Assembly: GCF_014385005.1 (NCBI RefSeq)
Contig: NZ_JACRSZ010000010.1
Span: 1-64,000, forward strand
DNA from: Jingyaoa shaoxingensis
Lineage (GTDB): Bacteria > Bacillota > Clostridia > Lachnospirales > Lachnospiraceae
DNA length: 64,000 nt
Direction of reading: 5' to 3'
The notes below the pieces were generated by a model that was not told the origin of the DNA, made no database searches, and saw nothing but the letters and a program-made list of their open reading frames with translations. The first letter of the stretch is position 1, and every line of letters starts with the position of its first letter. This document shows, piece by piece, positions 45,765 to 55,161 of the stretch. The position numbers and the translations under genes are program-made.

Positions 45765-46733
45765 CTACTCATATAGTGTACAGGCTACCTGTTCCTCTCC
45801 TACTGTCTTTAATTCTGGCATCTGCCCCTTGCACTTTTCTGTACAATACTTACACCTGGTAGAAAATGGACAGCCTTTTGGTACATGAATCGGGCTTGGC
45901 ACTTCTCCTTCCAGAATAATTCTTTTTCCAAGCCCTGTGTAATCCGGATCTGCTACTGGAATGGAAGAAATCAGTGCCTTCGTATACGGATGCTTCGGGT
46001 TCTGATATACTTCGGCCGCCGGTCCGATTTCAACCAAATGTCCCAGATACATCACACCGATATTATGACTGATATGCCGAACTGCATTCAGATCATGGGC
46101 AACCACAATATAGGATATCTTCCTCTCATCCTGAATTTTTTCCAACAAATTGATAATCTGCGCCTGAATCGATACATCCAGTGCAGAAAACGGTTCATCA
46201 CAGACGATAAACTCCGGATTCAGTGCCAGGGTTCTGGCAATCCCGATTCTCTGGCGCTGACCGCCTGAAAATTCATGTGGATAACGACGAATATGGTCCG
46301 GCTTTAATCCGACTGTCTCCATCAGCTGCTGCACCCGCTCCATGCGCTCTTTTGGATCATACATCTGATAGATCTCCATTGGCTCTGCGATCGTCTCACC
46401 TACGGTAAAACGAGGGTTCAGACTTGCATAAGGATCCTGGAAAATCATCTGCATTTTCTGTCGGTATGGATGCATCTGCTTTTCATTCAATTTGGTAATA
46501 TCTGTTCCATTAAAATAAATGTGCCCACTGTCAGGCTGATGCACCTTCAGCACAGTCCGTCCAAGAGAGCTTTTTCCGCAGCCGGACTCTCCTACAATTC
46601 CCAGTGTTTCTCCTCTTCTGATAGAAAAGCTGATATCGTTGACAGCTTTTACATATTGCTTTTTTTCAAAGAGTTTTCCTTTCACCGGAAAAAACTTTTT
46701 CAGATGTTCTACTCTGATAACCGGTTCACTCAT
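45765..46733 (-). CDS. oppF: oligopeptide ABC transporter ATPase OppF
   Basis: 322-residue ATPase with Walker A GESGCGKSSLG, signature SGGQRQRIGIAR and Walker B FIVCDEPFSALD. The C-terminal oligopeptide extension has a Cys cluster (CPFSTRCKYCTEKCKG) that may hold an iron-sulfur site, as reported for related Opp/Dpp ATPases. It overlaps oppD by 4 bases. Confidence 0.94.
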   Translation of the reverse strand: MSEPVIRVEHLKKFFPVKGKLFEKKQYVKAVNDISFSIRRGETLGIVGESGCGKSSLGRTVLKVHQPDSGHIYFNGTDITKLNEKQMHPYRQKMQMIFQDPYASLNPRFTVGETIAEPMEIYQMYDPKERMERVQQLMETVGLKPDHIRRYPHEFSGGQRQRIGIARTLALNPEFIVCDEPFSALDVSIQAQIINLLEKIQDERKISYIVVAHDLNAVRHISHNIGVMYLGHLVEIGPAAEVYQNPKHPYTKALISSIPVADPDYTGLGKRIILEGEVPSPIHVPKGCPFSTRCKYCTEKCKGQMPELKTVGEEQVACTLYE

Positions 46734-47791
46734 GCCTCTTTCTGCCTCTCTCTTTCCTGTGCTTCTACCAGTTCCTGCGCCTTATCCTTGCAGTACAGCC
46801 AGCAGCTGCAGCTATGTTCTTCACTGAATATTGTCTCACATGGCTTATAGTCTTTGCAAATCTTCATTGCCTTGTTACACCGGCTGCAAAAAGCACATCC
46901 TGTATTCAAATTCAGGAGATTCGGCGGTGTTCCGGGAATATAATGAAGAGGTACTCTCTCCTCCTCTATCTTTCCAATACTATCCAGAAGTCCCCTGGTA
47001 TATGGATGCTTTGTCTCCTTGAAGATCTCTCTTACTGTTCCCCGTTCTACAATCTCTCCGCCATACATAATGATAATTTTGTCGCATAACTCTGCCACTA
47101 CTCCAAGATCATGGGTAATGACAATCGCACTGGCTCCCATTCCTTTTACTGACTGTTCGATCAGGCTTAAAATCTGTGCCTGCACTGTTACATCCAGTGC
47201 GGTAGTCGGTTCATCCGCGATCAGCAGTTTGGGATCACAGGCCAGTGCCGCTGCTATGATAATACGCTGCCGCATTCCACCGGAAAATTCATACGGATAT
47301 TGCTTCATACGTTTCTCCGGATTAGAAATTCCTACCTGTTCCAGAAGTTTGACAGCCTGTTTCCAGGCTTCTTCTTTGGAACACTTTTTATGTCTCCGAA
47401 TGCCTTCCGTCATCTGTACCCCGATCTTCAATACCGGATTCAGATAAGTCATTGGATCCTGAAACACCATACCGATCTCTTTTCCACGGATCCCCATCAT
47501 CATCTTTTCGTGTTCTTTTTTTTCCTGTTTTGTAGATAGATGTGCAGTCGATAACTCATTTCCTTCAAATCGAATACTTCCGCTTTTTACCACTGCATTT
47601 TCCGCCAGCAGATTCATCACCGACAACATACTGACAGACTTTCCTGAACCGGATTCCCCAACAATTCCAAGAATCTCACGTGTATTTAGCTGAAAATTCA
47701 CGTTGCGAACTGCATGAATTATTCCCTGTCTGGTGGAAAAGTCCACCGTCAGATCTTCTATTTTCAGTAATTCTCTGTGTAAATTATCCAT
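46730..47791 (-). CDS. oppD: oligopeptide ABC transporter ATPase OppD
   Basis: 353-residue ATPase with Walker A GESGSGKSVS, signature SGGMRQRIIIA and Walker B LLIADEPTTALD. The C-terminal region has the Cys cluster CAFCSRCNKAMKIC. Its start overlaps the oppC stop by one base and its stop overlaps the oppF start. Confidence 0.94.
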   Translation of the reverse strand: MDNLHRELLKIEDLTVDFSTRQGIIHAVRNVNFQLNTREILGIVGESGSGKSVSMLSVMNLLAENAVVKSGSIRFEGNELSTAHLSTKQEKKEHEKMMMGIRGKEIGMVFQDPMTYLNPVLKIGVQMTEGIRRHKKCSKEEAWKQAVKLLEQVGISNPEKRMKQYPYEFSGGMRQRIIIAAALACDPKLLIADEPTTALDVTVQAQILSLIEQSVKGMGASAIVITHDLGVVAELCDKIIIMYGGEIVERGTVREIFKETKHPYTRGLLDSIGKIEEERVPLHYIPGTPPNLLNLNTGCAFCSRCNKAMKICKDYKPCETIFSEEHSCSCWLYCKDKAQELVEAQERERQKEA

Positions 47792-48705
47792 TAACGTCTT
47801 CCTTTCGGGTTCAGTGCCTCTTCCAGGCCGTCCCCTATAAAGTTCAGTGCAAAAATTACCACGCAGATCACCGCTACCGGATATACCATCTGCATCGGAT
47901 ATTTTGCCAGCAACATCTTCGCATCCTGTGCCAGTGTTCCAAGACTGGCTGCCGGTGCGGAAATACCGATTCCGATAAAACTCAAAAAAGCTTCATTAAA
48001 GATTGCCTGTGGAACCATCAAAGTTGCCGTTACAATGATTGGTCCCATGGCATTTACCACCAGATGGCGAAACAGAATCCTCTTTTTGGATGCTCCCATC
48101 ACGAATGCTGCCACCGCAAATTCCCGTTCTTTCAATGTAATGACTTCACTGCGGACAATGCGCGCCATATTTACCCAGCCATTTACACAGATACCTATCA
48201 TGACACTATATACATTAGAGCCAAGAATCAGCATAATCAGAATAATATAGATCATGGCAGGAACGGAGTAGATCACATCTACGATTCTCATCATGACCAT
48301 GTCCACTTTACCGCCGATGTATCCTGCGATTCCTCCATAAATAATGCCGATTACCACATTCACTGCCGTTGCCACAAATCCAATCATCAGACTGATACGT
48401 GCTCCGTACAGTACTCGGGTGAATTCATCTCTTCCCATCTGATCTGTTCCAAACCAGTGTGCCAGAGACGCACCCTGATTGGAAATCATAGTGTCCATTC
48501 CATCATAAGGATATGGCGAAATCCATGGGCCAATGACTGCTATGACAACAATAATTCCCAACAGAATCAGGCCCGCCAGCGCCCTTTTATTACTACAAAA
48601 CCGTTCCCACACATCTTTTGCAAAAGATTTACTCTCCATGGCTATGTATTCTTCATTTTTTTCACTGGCAGGAAGCGGTTCAAAATACTCTTCCGGTTTT
48701 AACAT
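47791..48705 (-). CDS. oppC: oligopeptide ABC transporter permease OppC
   Basis: 304-residue membrane permease with an N-terminal OppC_N region (RFCSNKRALAGLILLGIIVV) and the EAA-type loop (EREFAVAAFVMGASKKRIL). I chose the ATG at 48705, preceded by GAGGT with 8-base spacing; the GTG at 48720 is an alternative. Confidence 0.93.
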   Translation of the reverse strand: MLKPEEYFEPLPASEKNEEYIAMESKSFAKDVWERFCSNKRALAGLILLGIIVVIAVIGPWISPYPYDGMDTMISNQGASLAHWFGTDQMGRDEFTRVLYGARISLMIGFVATAVNVVIGIIYGGIAGYIGGKVDMVMMRIVDVIYSVPAMIYIILIMLILGSNVYSVMIGICVNGWVNMARIVRSEVITLKEREFAVAAFVMGASKKRILFRHLVVNAMGPIIVTATLMVPQAIFNEAFLSFIGIGISAPAASLGTLAQDAKMLLAKYPMQMVYPVAVICVVIFALNFIGDGLEEALNPKGRR

Positions 48706-48716
48706 ACTTACAGACC

Positions 48717-49634
48717 TCACTTTTCCAGCTTAATACGGGGATCTACCAGTGCACAGATAATATCTGAAATCAGGTTACAGAGCACCAGAATAATTCCAAG
48801 AAATATGGTAAGTCCCATAATTACTGTATAATCTCGATTGCTGACGGAATTGACAAACTCCCGTCCGATTCCCGGTATGGTGAAGATGTTCTCTACTACA
48901 AAACTACCGGTAAGAAGAAATGCCACCATCGGTCCGGATATGGTAATAACCGGAATCATGGCATTTTTCAGAATATGCACAAAAGAAATACGCACTTTAC
49001 TGATTCCTTTGGCTCTTGCCATAATCACGTAATCCTGATGCATGGCTTCGGAATAACTGCTTTTAACCAGCTTGGATATCTGAGCAAGTGGATACACAGT
49101 CATGGCTGTTACCGGCAAGATATAATGCTTCCAGCTTCCTAAGCCTACTACCGGGAACCATTTCAGCGTAACCCCACAGACCAGCATCAGCAAAAGTGCC
49201 AGCACATAGTTGGGAATGCTGATTCCAAGAACAGTGAGAAACATCAGACTCCCACGCACTCCTTCTTTTCTGGTAACTGCCATAGCGATGCCAATGATGG
49301 TTCCAAGAATCAGGGCAATGATAAATGCAAGCATACCGATCTGTATTGTATAGGGTGCTTCCTGCATAATCAGCTGATTTACGGTTGTCCCAACTTTCTT
49401 ATAGGATATTCCCAGATCTCCATGAGACAGATTCTTCAGATACATGCCAAACTGTACATGTACCGGCTGATCCAGACCATAATAGCTCATAATGCGATCC
49501 TGCACTGCCTGATTCACATTACTGATATCGAATGGATTTCCAGGCATCAGCCTGGTCAGAAAAAAAGTGACTGTAATGAGTGCGAACAGACTGACCAGTC
49601 CCATCAGAAGTCGCTTTGTAATGTATTTTGCCAT
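48717..49634 (-). CDS. oppB: oligopeptide ABC transporter permease OppB
   Basis: 305-residue permease with six or so helices and the EAA-type loop (YSEAMHQDYVIMARAKGIS). The conserved TFFLTRLMPGNPF start is typical of OppB/DppB. It is the first gene of the opp operon, with GGGAG before the ATG. Confidence 0.94.
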   Translation of the reverse strand: MAKYITKRLLMGLVSLFALITVTFFLTRLMPGNPFDISNVNQAVQDRIMSYYGLDQPVHVQFGMYLKNLSHGDLGISYKKVGTTVNQLIMQEAPYTIQIGMLAFIIALILGTIIGIAMAVTRKEGVRGSLMFLTVLGISIPNYVLALLLMLVCGVTLKWFPVVGLGSWKHYILPVTAMTVYPLAQISKLVKSSYSEAMHQDYVIMARAKGISKVRISFVHILKNAMIPVITISGPMVAFLLTGSFVVENIFTIPGIGREFVNSVSNRDYTVIMGLTIFLGIILVLCNLISDIICALVDPRIKLEK

Positions 49635-49686
49635 TGTATACTCCCTGCCGAATGGTATCGGTTACTTTAGTTCTCAAACTCATTAT

Positions 49687-49715
49687 ATTGTAACACTTTG
49701 ACGCGTTAAATTCAA
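49687..49715 (-). promoter_or_regulatory. opp operon promoter
   Basis: -35 TTGAAT, 17-base spacer, -10 TACAAT on the minus strand, just downstream of the carB terminator. Confidence 0.7.
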
Positions 49716-49721
49716 TATGTA

Positions 49722-49773
49722 AAACAAAGACCATATTTTTAATACAATCATTTTGTATGAAAATATGGTCTTT
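49722..49773 (-). terminator. carB terminator
   Basis: Long inverted repeat: AAAGACCATATTTT pairs with AAAATATGGTCTTT, with an inner ATACAA/TTGTAT pair, followed by GTTTT on the minus strand. It separates carAB from opp. Confidence 0.85.
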
Positions 49774-49794
49774 GACATCTGATACTATTTTTCC

Positions 49795-52700
49795 TTAGAT
49801 TGTTGCGATATCAATTAATGAGAGTTTTGTCACATCCGCATTTTCCAAGCTGGAAACCAGTGCTCCTGCGGTGTCAATGGCTGTCAGTACATTAACACCT
49901 GTCTCGATGGCATTTCTACGGATAACGAATCCGTCTCTGCTCTTTTCCACACCCTGAGATGGAATATCGATAACGAGATCAATCTTGTGTCCCAGAATCA
50001 GGTCGAGGATGTTCGGGGATTCCTGTTCGATCTTACGTGTCATACGAACCTGTACATCCGCATCCATCAGAGCCTTTGCGGTTCCTTTGGTTGCAAAAAT
50101 ATTGTAACCCAGTGCTTCAAATCGTTTTCCGATCTTCACTGCTTCTTCCTTATCCTCATCACGTACCGTCATAATCATGTTGTAATGCTTCGGCAGACGA
50201 ATACCGGCTCCCAGGAATGCCTTGTAAAGTGCTTCGTTGAAAGTCTTCGCAATACCAAGACACTCACCGGTAGATTTCATCTCCGGTCCAAGGCTGATAT
50301 CTGCGCCACGGATCTTCTCGAAGGAGAATACTGGCATCTTTATTGCAAAATAGTCTGCTTCTGGCTGAAGTCCCGGTTCATAACCCAGATCTTTGATCTT
50401 GGTTCCCAAGATCACCTTTGTCGCCAGAGGTACAATCGGAATACCGGTCACTTTACTGATATACGGTACGGTTCGGCTGGAACGAGGATTTACCTCAATC
50501 ACGTATACCTCTTCTCCACACACAATAAACTGAATGTTGATCAGACCGATGACATGCAGGGACTGAGCCAGTCTCCTGGTATATTCTTCGATGGTTTTCT
50601 TCACACTGGCGCTGATGCTCTGCGCCGGATATACGGAGATGCTGTCTCCGGAATGAATACCAGCTCGCTCGATATGCTCCATAATACCCGGAATTAAGAT
50701 ATCGGTTCCATCACACACCGCATCTACCTCAATTTCCTTACCCATCAGATACTTATCCACCAGAATCGGGTGATCCTGCGCGATACGATTAATAATGCCG
50801 ATGAATTCGTCTACGTCTTCATCGTTAATGGCAATCTGCATACCCTGACCGCCCAGTACATACGAAGGTCTTACCAGTACCGGATATCCCAGTTCATTGG
50901 CAGCTTTCTTTGCTTCTTCAGCTGTAAATACCGTATGTCCCTGTGGTCTTGGAATCTGGCATTTTTCCAGAATCTCATCAAACAATTCTCTGTCTTCTGC
51001 CGCATCTACATTCTCTGCAGAGGTTCCCAGAATCGGTACCCCCATCTTCATCAGACTTTCTGTCAGCTTAATCGCAGTCTGTCCACCGAACTGAACAACA
51101 GCTCCGTCCGGTTTTTCAATATTAACGATATTTTCCACATCTTCCGGTGTGAGCGGTTCAAAATACAGTTTATCTGCAATGTCAAAGTCGGTGCTGACAG
51201 TTTCCGGGTTGTTATTGATAATAATGGTTTCGTAATTTTCTTTTGCAAATGCCCAAGTACAATGTACGGAGCAGAAGTCAAATTCAATACCCTGTCCGAT
51301 ACGAATCGGGCCGGAACCAAGTACCAGTACTTTTTTACGGTCTCTTGTTTCCACCACTTCATTCTCACTGCCAAATACTGAATAATAATATGGTGTAGAT
51401 GCTGCAAATTCAGCTGCACAGGTATCTACCATCTTGTAAGCAGCGACAATGCCATTCGCATAACGCATTTCTTTGATCTCTTCTTCTGTCTTGCCGGTCA
51501 GTCTGGCAATGACATTGTCCGGGAATTCAATTCTCTTGGCTTCTTTTAACAGTTCCGGTGTAAGCTCCTGATTCTTTAACGCCTCTTCCATCTCAACCAG
51601 AATTGCCAGTTTATCAATGAACCAGATATCAATCTTTGTAATATCATGGATCACTTCGTAAGAAATACCTCGACGCAGTGCTTCTGCAATGACCCAGATC
51701 CGGCGGTCATCTACTTTTCGCAGCTGCTTCATCAGTTCGTCTTCATCCAGATCTGAAAAATCGTATGACAACAGGCAGTCCACATGCTGTTCCAGGGAAC
51801 GGATTGCCTTCATCAAAGCACCTTCAAAATTATTGCAGATACTCATGACCTCACCGGTTGCCTTCATCTGAGTGGTCAGCGTATGTTCTGCACTGATAAA
51901 TTTATCAAACGGCAGTCTTGGAATCTTAACAACACAGTAGTCCAGCATCGGTTCAAAGCTGGCATAGGTCTTGCCGGTAATGGCGTTCTTGATCTCATCC
52001 AGTGTATAGCCAAGGGCAATCTTGGCCGCTACTTTTGCAATCGGATAACCGGTTGCTTTTGAAGCCAGCGCAGAAGAACGGCTTACACGAGGGTTTACCT
52101 CGATAACACAGTATTCAAAGCTGTCCGGATTCAATGCATACTGTACGTTACATCCACCGGTAATATTCAGTTCACTGATGATATTTAATGCAGATGTACG
52201 GAGCATCTGATATTCTTTGTCGCCCAGTGTCTGGGATGGAGCAACTACGATACTGTCACCGGTATGCACACCAACTGGGTCAATATTTTCCATATTACAA
52301 ACAGTGATACAGTTGCCTGCACTGTCTCGCATTACTTCATATTCGATCTCTTTCCATCCTGCGATGCAGCGCTCTACCAGAACCTGTCCCACACGGGAAA
52401 GGCGGAGACCATTTTCCAGAATCTCAGTCAGTTCTTCGTAATTGTGAGCAATTCCGCCGCCGCTTCCTCCTAATGTATAAGCCGGACGAAGTACCACCGG
52501 ATAACCGATGGTCTGGGTGAATTTCACACCTTCTTCTATGGATTCTACTACCTTGGATGCCGCAATCGGCTCATGGATCTTCTCCATAGTCAGTTTGAAT
52601 TCCAGACGGTCTTCTGCCTTCTTAATCGTCTCTGCAGTGGTACCGATCAGCCGAACGCCCTGTTCCTTCAGAAATCCTCTTTCTTCCAATTCCATGGCCA

Positions 52701-52992
52701 GGTTCAATCCTGCCTGTCCACCCAGAGTCGGCAGTACACTGTCCGGTCTCTCTTTTAAAATCAGCTGCTCCACTACTTCTACCGTAAGTGGTTCGATGTA
52801 TACGTGATCTGCAATATCCTTATCTGTCATAATGGTGGCAGGGTTGGAATTCAGCAGTACTACTTCGATTCCCTCTTCTTTCAGTGAACGGCATGCCTGC
52901 GTTCCTGCATAGTCAAACTCTGCAGCCTGACCGATGACAATCGGACCGGAACCGATCACAAGTACTTTTTTAATATCTGGATTCTTTGGCAT
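49795..52992 (-). CDS. carB: carbamoyl phosphate synthase large subunit
   Basis: Makes carbamoyl phosphate from bicarbonate, ATP and ammonia delivered by CarA, for pyrimidine and arginine synthesis. The 1065 residues contain two ATP-grasp halves (GSGPIVIGQAAEFDYAGTQA at 13, GSGPIRIGQGIEFDFC near 555) and a C-terminal MGS-like allosteric domain (GYNIFATKGTA). The start codon overlaps the carA stop by one base. Confidence 0.98.
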   Translation of the reverse strand: MPKNPDIKKVLVIGSGPIVIGQAAEFDYAGTQACRSLKEEGIEVVLLNSNPATIMTDKDIADHVYIEPLTVEVVEQLILKERPDSVLPTLGGQAGLNLAMELEERGFLKEQGVRLIGTTAETIKKAEDRLEFKLTMEKIHEPIAASKVVESIEEGVKFTQTIGYPVVLRPAYTLGGSGGGIAHNYEELTEILENGLRLSRVGQVLVERCIAGWKEIEYEVMRDSAGNCITVCNMENIDPVGVHTGDSIVVAPSQTLGDKEYQMLRTSALNIISELNITGGCNVQYALNPDSFEYCVIEVNPRVSRSSALASKATGYPIAKVAAKIALGYTLDEIKNAITGKTYASFEPMLDYCVVKIPRLPFDKFISAEHTLTTQMKATGEVMSICNNFEGALMKAIRSLEQHVDCLLSYDFSDLDEDELMKQLRKVDDRRIWVIAEALRRGISYEVIHDITKIDIWFIDKLAILVEMEEALKNQELTPELLKEAKRIEFPDNVIARLTGKTEEEIKEMRYANGIVAAYKMVDTCAAEFAASTPYYYSVFGSENEVVETRDRKKVLVLGSGPIRIGQGIEFDFCSVHCTWAFAKENYETIIINNNPETVSTDFDIADKLYFEPLTPEDVENIVNIEKPDGAVVQFGGQTAIKLTESLMKMGVPILGTSAENVDAAEDRELFDEILEKCQIPRPQGHTVFTAEEAKKAANELGYPVLVRPSYVLGGQGMQIAINDEDVDEFIGIINRIAQDHPILVDKYLMGKEIEVDAVCDGTDILIPGIMEHIERAGIHSGDSISVYPAQSISASVKKTIEEYTRRLAQSLHVIGLINIQFIVCGEEVYVIEVNPRSSRTVPYISKVTGIPIVPLATKVILGTKIKDLGYEPGLQPEADYFAIKMPVFSFEKIRGADISLGPEMKSTGECLGIAKTFNEALYKAFLGAGIRLPKHYNMIMTVRDEDKEEAVKIGKRFEALGYNIFATKGTAKALMDADVQVRMTRKIEQESPNILDLILGHKIDLVIDIPSQGVEKSRDGFVIRRNAIETGVNVLTAIDTAGALVSSLENADVTKLSLIDIATI

Positions 52993-54065
52993 TACTTATT
53001 CACCTCCATCATATTCATAAAACGATCAAACAGATAGCCGGAATCCTGTGGTCCAGGGCACGCTTCCGGATGGAACTGTACGGTAAAGATGTTTTTTCCT
53101 GTATAAGCCAGTCCTTCATTTGTTCCATCATTGACATTTGTAAAAGCCGGAACTGCAATGGATGGATCCAATGTATCGGTATTTACCACATATCCATGAT
53201 TCTGTGAGGAAATATAGACTCTTCCGGTCTTCAGATCCTTCACTGGATGATTGCCTCCACGATGTCCGTATTTCATCTTATAAGTATCTGCACCATTAGC
53301 CAGTGCCATCAGCTGATGTCCCAGGCAGATCGCAAAAATCGGTACCTCGCTGTCATACAGCTTTTTGATCTCTTTTATAATAGAAGTACATTCCTTCGGG
53401 TCTCCAGGGCCATTGGAAAGCATAATGCCGTCCGGATGATCTGCCAGAATTTCTTCTGCTGTAGTCAGTGCCGGATATACAGTTACCTGACATCCACGTT
53501 TGTTCAGATTTCTTGCAATATTTTTCTTGGCGCCAAAATCCATCAGTGCAACCTTCGGACCATTGCCTTCCAGCACATACTTTTCTTTGCAGGTTACCTT
53601 TTCCACTACTTTTCCTGTCGTGTAGTCCTTCAGTCTTGGAAGCACTTCCTCCAGATTATAATTCTCATTCGTGGTAATCATACCGTTCATGGTACCTTTC
53701 TCACGAAGGATCTTGGTCAATGCTCTGGTATCGATGCCTGCAATTCCAGGGATATCATGTTTAGCCAGAAACTCCTGAATGGTTCCCTGTGAACGGAAGT
53801 TACTTGGAATTCTGGAAAGTTCCCGCACAATGTATCCATCCGGCCATGGTTTCTCTGACTCCATATCTTCATAACAGATACCATAGTTACCAATCAGTGG
53901 ATAGGTCATCACAACAGCCTGTCCTGCATAAGATGGATCTGTCAGAACCTCCAGATATCCTGTCATGGAAGTATTAAATACGATCTCACTGATCACTTCC
54001 CTTGTTGAACCGATGCTCTGACCGCTAAATACAGTGCCGTCTTCCAGTATAAGGAATGCTTTCAT
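52992..54065 (-). CDS. carA: carbamoyl phosphate synthase small subunit
   Basis: Glutaminase subunit of 357 residues. An N-terminal CPSase_sm_chain domain (LILEDGTVFSGQSIG) is followed by a class I glutamine amidotransferase domain with GPGDPKE, catalytic Cys in FAICLGHQLMA and HPEACPGP. AAAGGCAGG precedes the ATG. It is transcribed with carB from a promoter with a long leader. Confidence 0.97.
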   Translation of the reverse strand: MKAFLILEDGTVFSGQSIGSTREVISEIVFNTSMTGYLEVLTDPSYAGQAVVMTYPLIGNYGICYEDMESEKPWPDGYIVRELSRIPSNFRSQGTIQEFLAKHDIPGIAGIDTRALTKILREKGTMNGMITTNENYNLEEVLPRLKDYTTGKVVEKVTCKEKYVLEGNGPKVALMDFGAKKNIARNLNKRGCQVTVYPALTTAEEILADHPDGIMLSNGPGDPKECTSIIKEIKKLYDSEVPIFAICLGHQLMALANGADTYKMKYGHRGGNHPVKDLKTGRVYISSQNHGYVVNTDTLDPSIAVPAFTNVNDGTNEGLAYTGKNIFTVQFHPEACPGPQDSGYLFDRFMNMMEVNK

Positions 54066-54205
54066 TTGTAAACCTGCCTTTCTTATATCCTCAATTTATA
54101 AAATAATAATTACATTTTCTTCACTCTGCGAGCTCCCGAAAATGTGTCATCCATTCACAATCCGTGCTATCGCACTTCTTGTTCATGTCTGTTTATCTGC
54201 CAGAT

Positions 54206-54246
54206 AGATAAGTTGTCCAGCCTGCAAGCAGTCATGCAACTTATCT
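54206..54246 (-). promoter_or_regulatory. carAB leader hairpin with competing pairing
   Basis: On the minus strand AGATAAGTTG pairs perfectly with CAACTTATCT across a 21-base loop. The TTATCT of the 3' arm could instead pair with a second AGATAA (54193-54198) just downstream, so two mutually exclusive stems are possible. A later stem, CATTTTC/GAAAATG (about 54115-54146), lies closer to carA. None has a clear T tract, and no PyrR-binding consensus was recognised. Confidence 0.45.
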
Positions 54247-54300
54247 GCCTGTCAGCATTATTATAGCAGAAAAGGGAACAGAACGCCTGCAAGAATACAT
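54241..54300 (-). CDS. possible carAB leader peptide, 19 codons
   Basis: ATG at 54300 encodes MYSCRRSVPFSAIIMLTGR then TAA. GGAGG lies 11 bases upstream, which is long but usable. The last Arg codon (AGA) and the stop lie in the 5' arm of the leader hairpin. Three of 19 codons are Arg. Expression requires the upstream promoter (54336-54364), since the other promoter's -10 is inside this ORF. Translation is not demonstrated. Confidence 0.25.
   Translation of the reverse strand: MYSCRRSVPFSAIIMLTGR
54260..54268 (-). promoter_or_regulatory. extended -10 promoter, proximal carA
   Basis: TGC-TATAAT on the minus strand is a perfect extended -10 element; no good -35 is visible. Transcripts would begin just before the hairpin at 54206-54246. 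Confidence 0.5.
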
Positions 54301-54335
54301 GTGTTCTCTTCCCTCCTTCATCCCAAATTGTCAAT

Positions 54336-54364
54336 ATGATAGCATACTCATTTCCCTTTTTCAA
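54336..54364 (-). promoter_or_regulatory. distal carA promoter
   Basis: -35 TTGAAA, 17-base spacer, -10 TATCAT on the minus strand. It gives a leader of about 260 bases before carA. Apart from the promoters, hairpins and mini-ORF listed, I see no gene in 54066-54446. Confidence 0.65.
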
Positions 54365-54446
54365 CCCATTTTCTATTAATTTTTGTCTGAAAATCACTGG
54401 TTTACCGGTTTTTAATTTGCCTTTTTTCAGGCTTTTTTCCGTGTTT

Positions 54447-55034
54447 TCAAGGGTTGAGTTCAGCTATTCTGGTAACACCGACATAAATCTCCTGAATTTT
54501 ATACCAGGTTCTTCTTCCCACGATTCCATCCTGGGTCAGGCCGAAGATCCCCTGAAAGATCCGAACAGCTTCTGCTGTCGCCGGTCCATAGATTCCGTCT
54601 ACAGCCACTCTGGGAATCAATGGATAATTATTGGAAATGGCATTGAGCTGTTCCTGAATCTGCAACACTGCATCTCCTGTAGAGCCAAGTGCCAGTACAT
54701 ATCCCGGCCAGGATGCCGGAATTCCTGCCACCTGCTCTGCCTGATTAATATACATAGAGTCTCCATAATAATACCGGAGTATCTCAATTGCAGAATATCC
54801 CTGATCACCCAGTGCTTTGGATCCCCACTGACTCATCCATTGTGGACAGGTTACCCTGCTTCCATCACAATATTGGGTCAGAATCGGCTGTTTCACATTC
54901 GGCCTGGATAAATAGTTTTCAAAGATCTCATCAACAATCTCGGAAATACTTTCAAAGATATTTCTTCCATAGATCCACTTGTGATCAAATGCAGTGGACG
55001 ATGTAATCGTAAAATCAAAGCCTTTATTTCTGTA
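54447..55034 (-). pseudogene. sleC: sleC, 3' part: cortex-lytic enzyme C-terminal half
   Basis: C-terminal half of a SleC-type spore cortex-lytic enzyme, separated from its 5' part by the inserted element. The SleC-derived sequence starts at the TAC codon at 55034 (YRNKGFDFTITSSTAFDHK). It contains the end of a SpoIID/LytB-like domain (CPQWMSQWGSKALGDQGYS) and a C-terminal peptidoglycan-binding domain (LGSTGDAVLQIQEQLNAI, VDGIYGPATAEAVRIFQ). An in-frame GTG at 55046, just inside the element, could start a 199-residue fragment but has no convincing ribosome-binding site. Excision would rejoin it in frame to 62651-63388. Confidence 0.88.
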
Positions 55035-55054
55035 CGCCGCAGTCACCGGTCATT
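55015..55054 (-). other. element attachment site at the sleC 3' side
   Basis: On the minus strand the element arm AATGACCGGTGACTGCGGC (55054-55036) meets the shared GT (55035-55034), and then sleC sequence ACAGAAATAAAGGC. The arm is an imperfect inverted repeat (14 of 19) of the arm at the other end (62688-62706). Confidence 0.8.
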
Positions 55055-55087
55055 CGTGGTTATCTCTCCTGTATTTCTCATAATTCA

Positions 55088-55109
55088 TATCTGTTCAGTA
55101 CCTTCACAT
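55088..55109 (+). repeat. dispersed repeat, half copy D
   Basis: ATCTGTTCAGTACCTTCACA matches the left half of copies A and B almost exactly. It lies inside the element's sleC-3' end, about 55 bases from the attachment core. The right arm is not recognisable. No gene was seen in 55055-55161. Confidence 0.5.
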
Positions 55110-55161
55110 ATATGAAGCCAAAATTCAATACAGATTTCTGATTCTATTTATCACAAATGTC

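Noticed and set aside
54167..54397. 76-codon minus-strand ORF upstream of carA
   Set aside because: No recognisable family, no good ribosome-binding site, and it spans promoters and leader structures. Treated as chance, unlike the shorter ORF with GGAGG.
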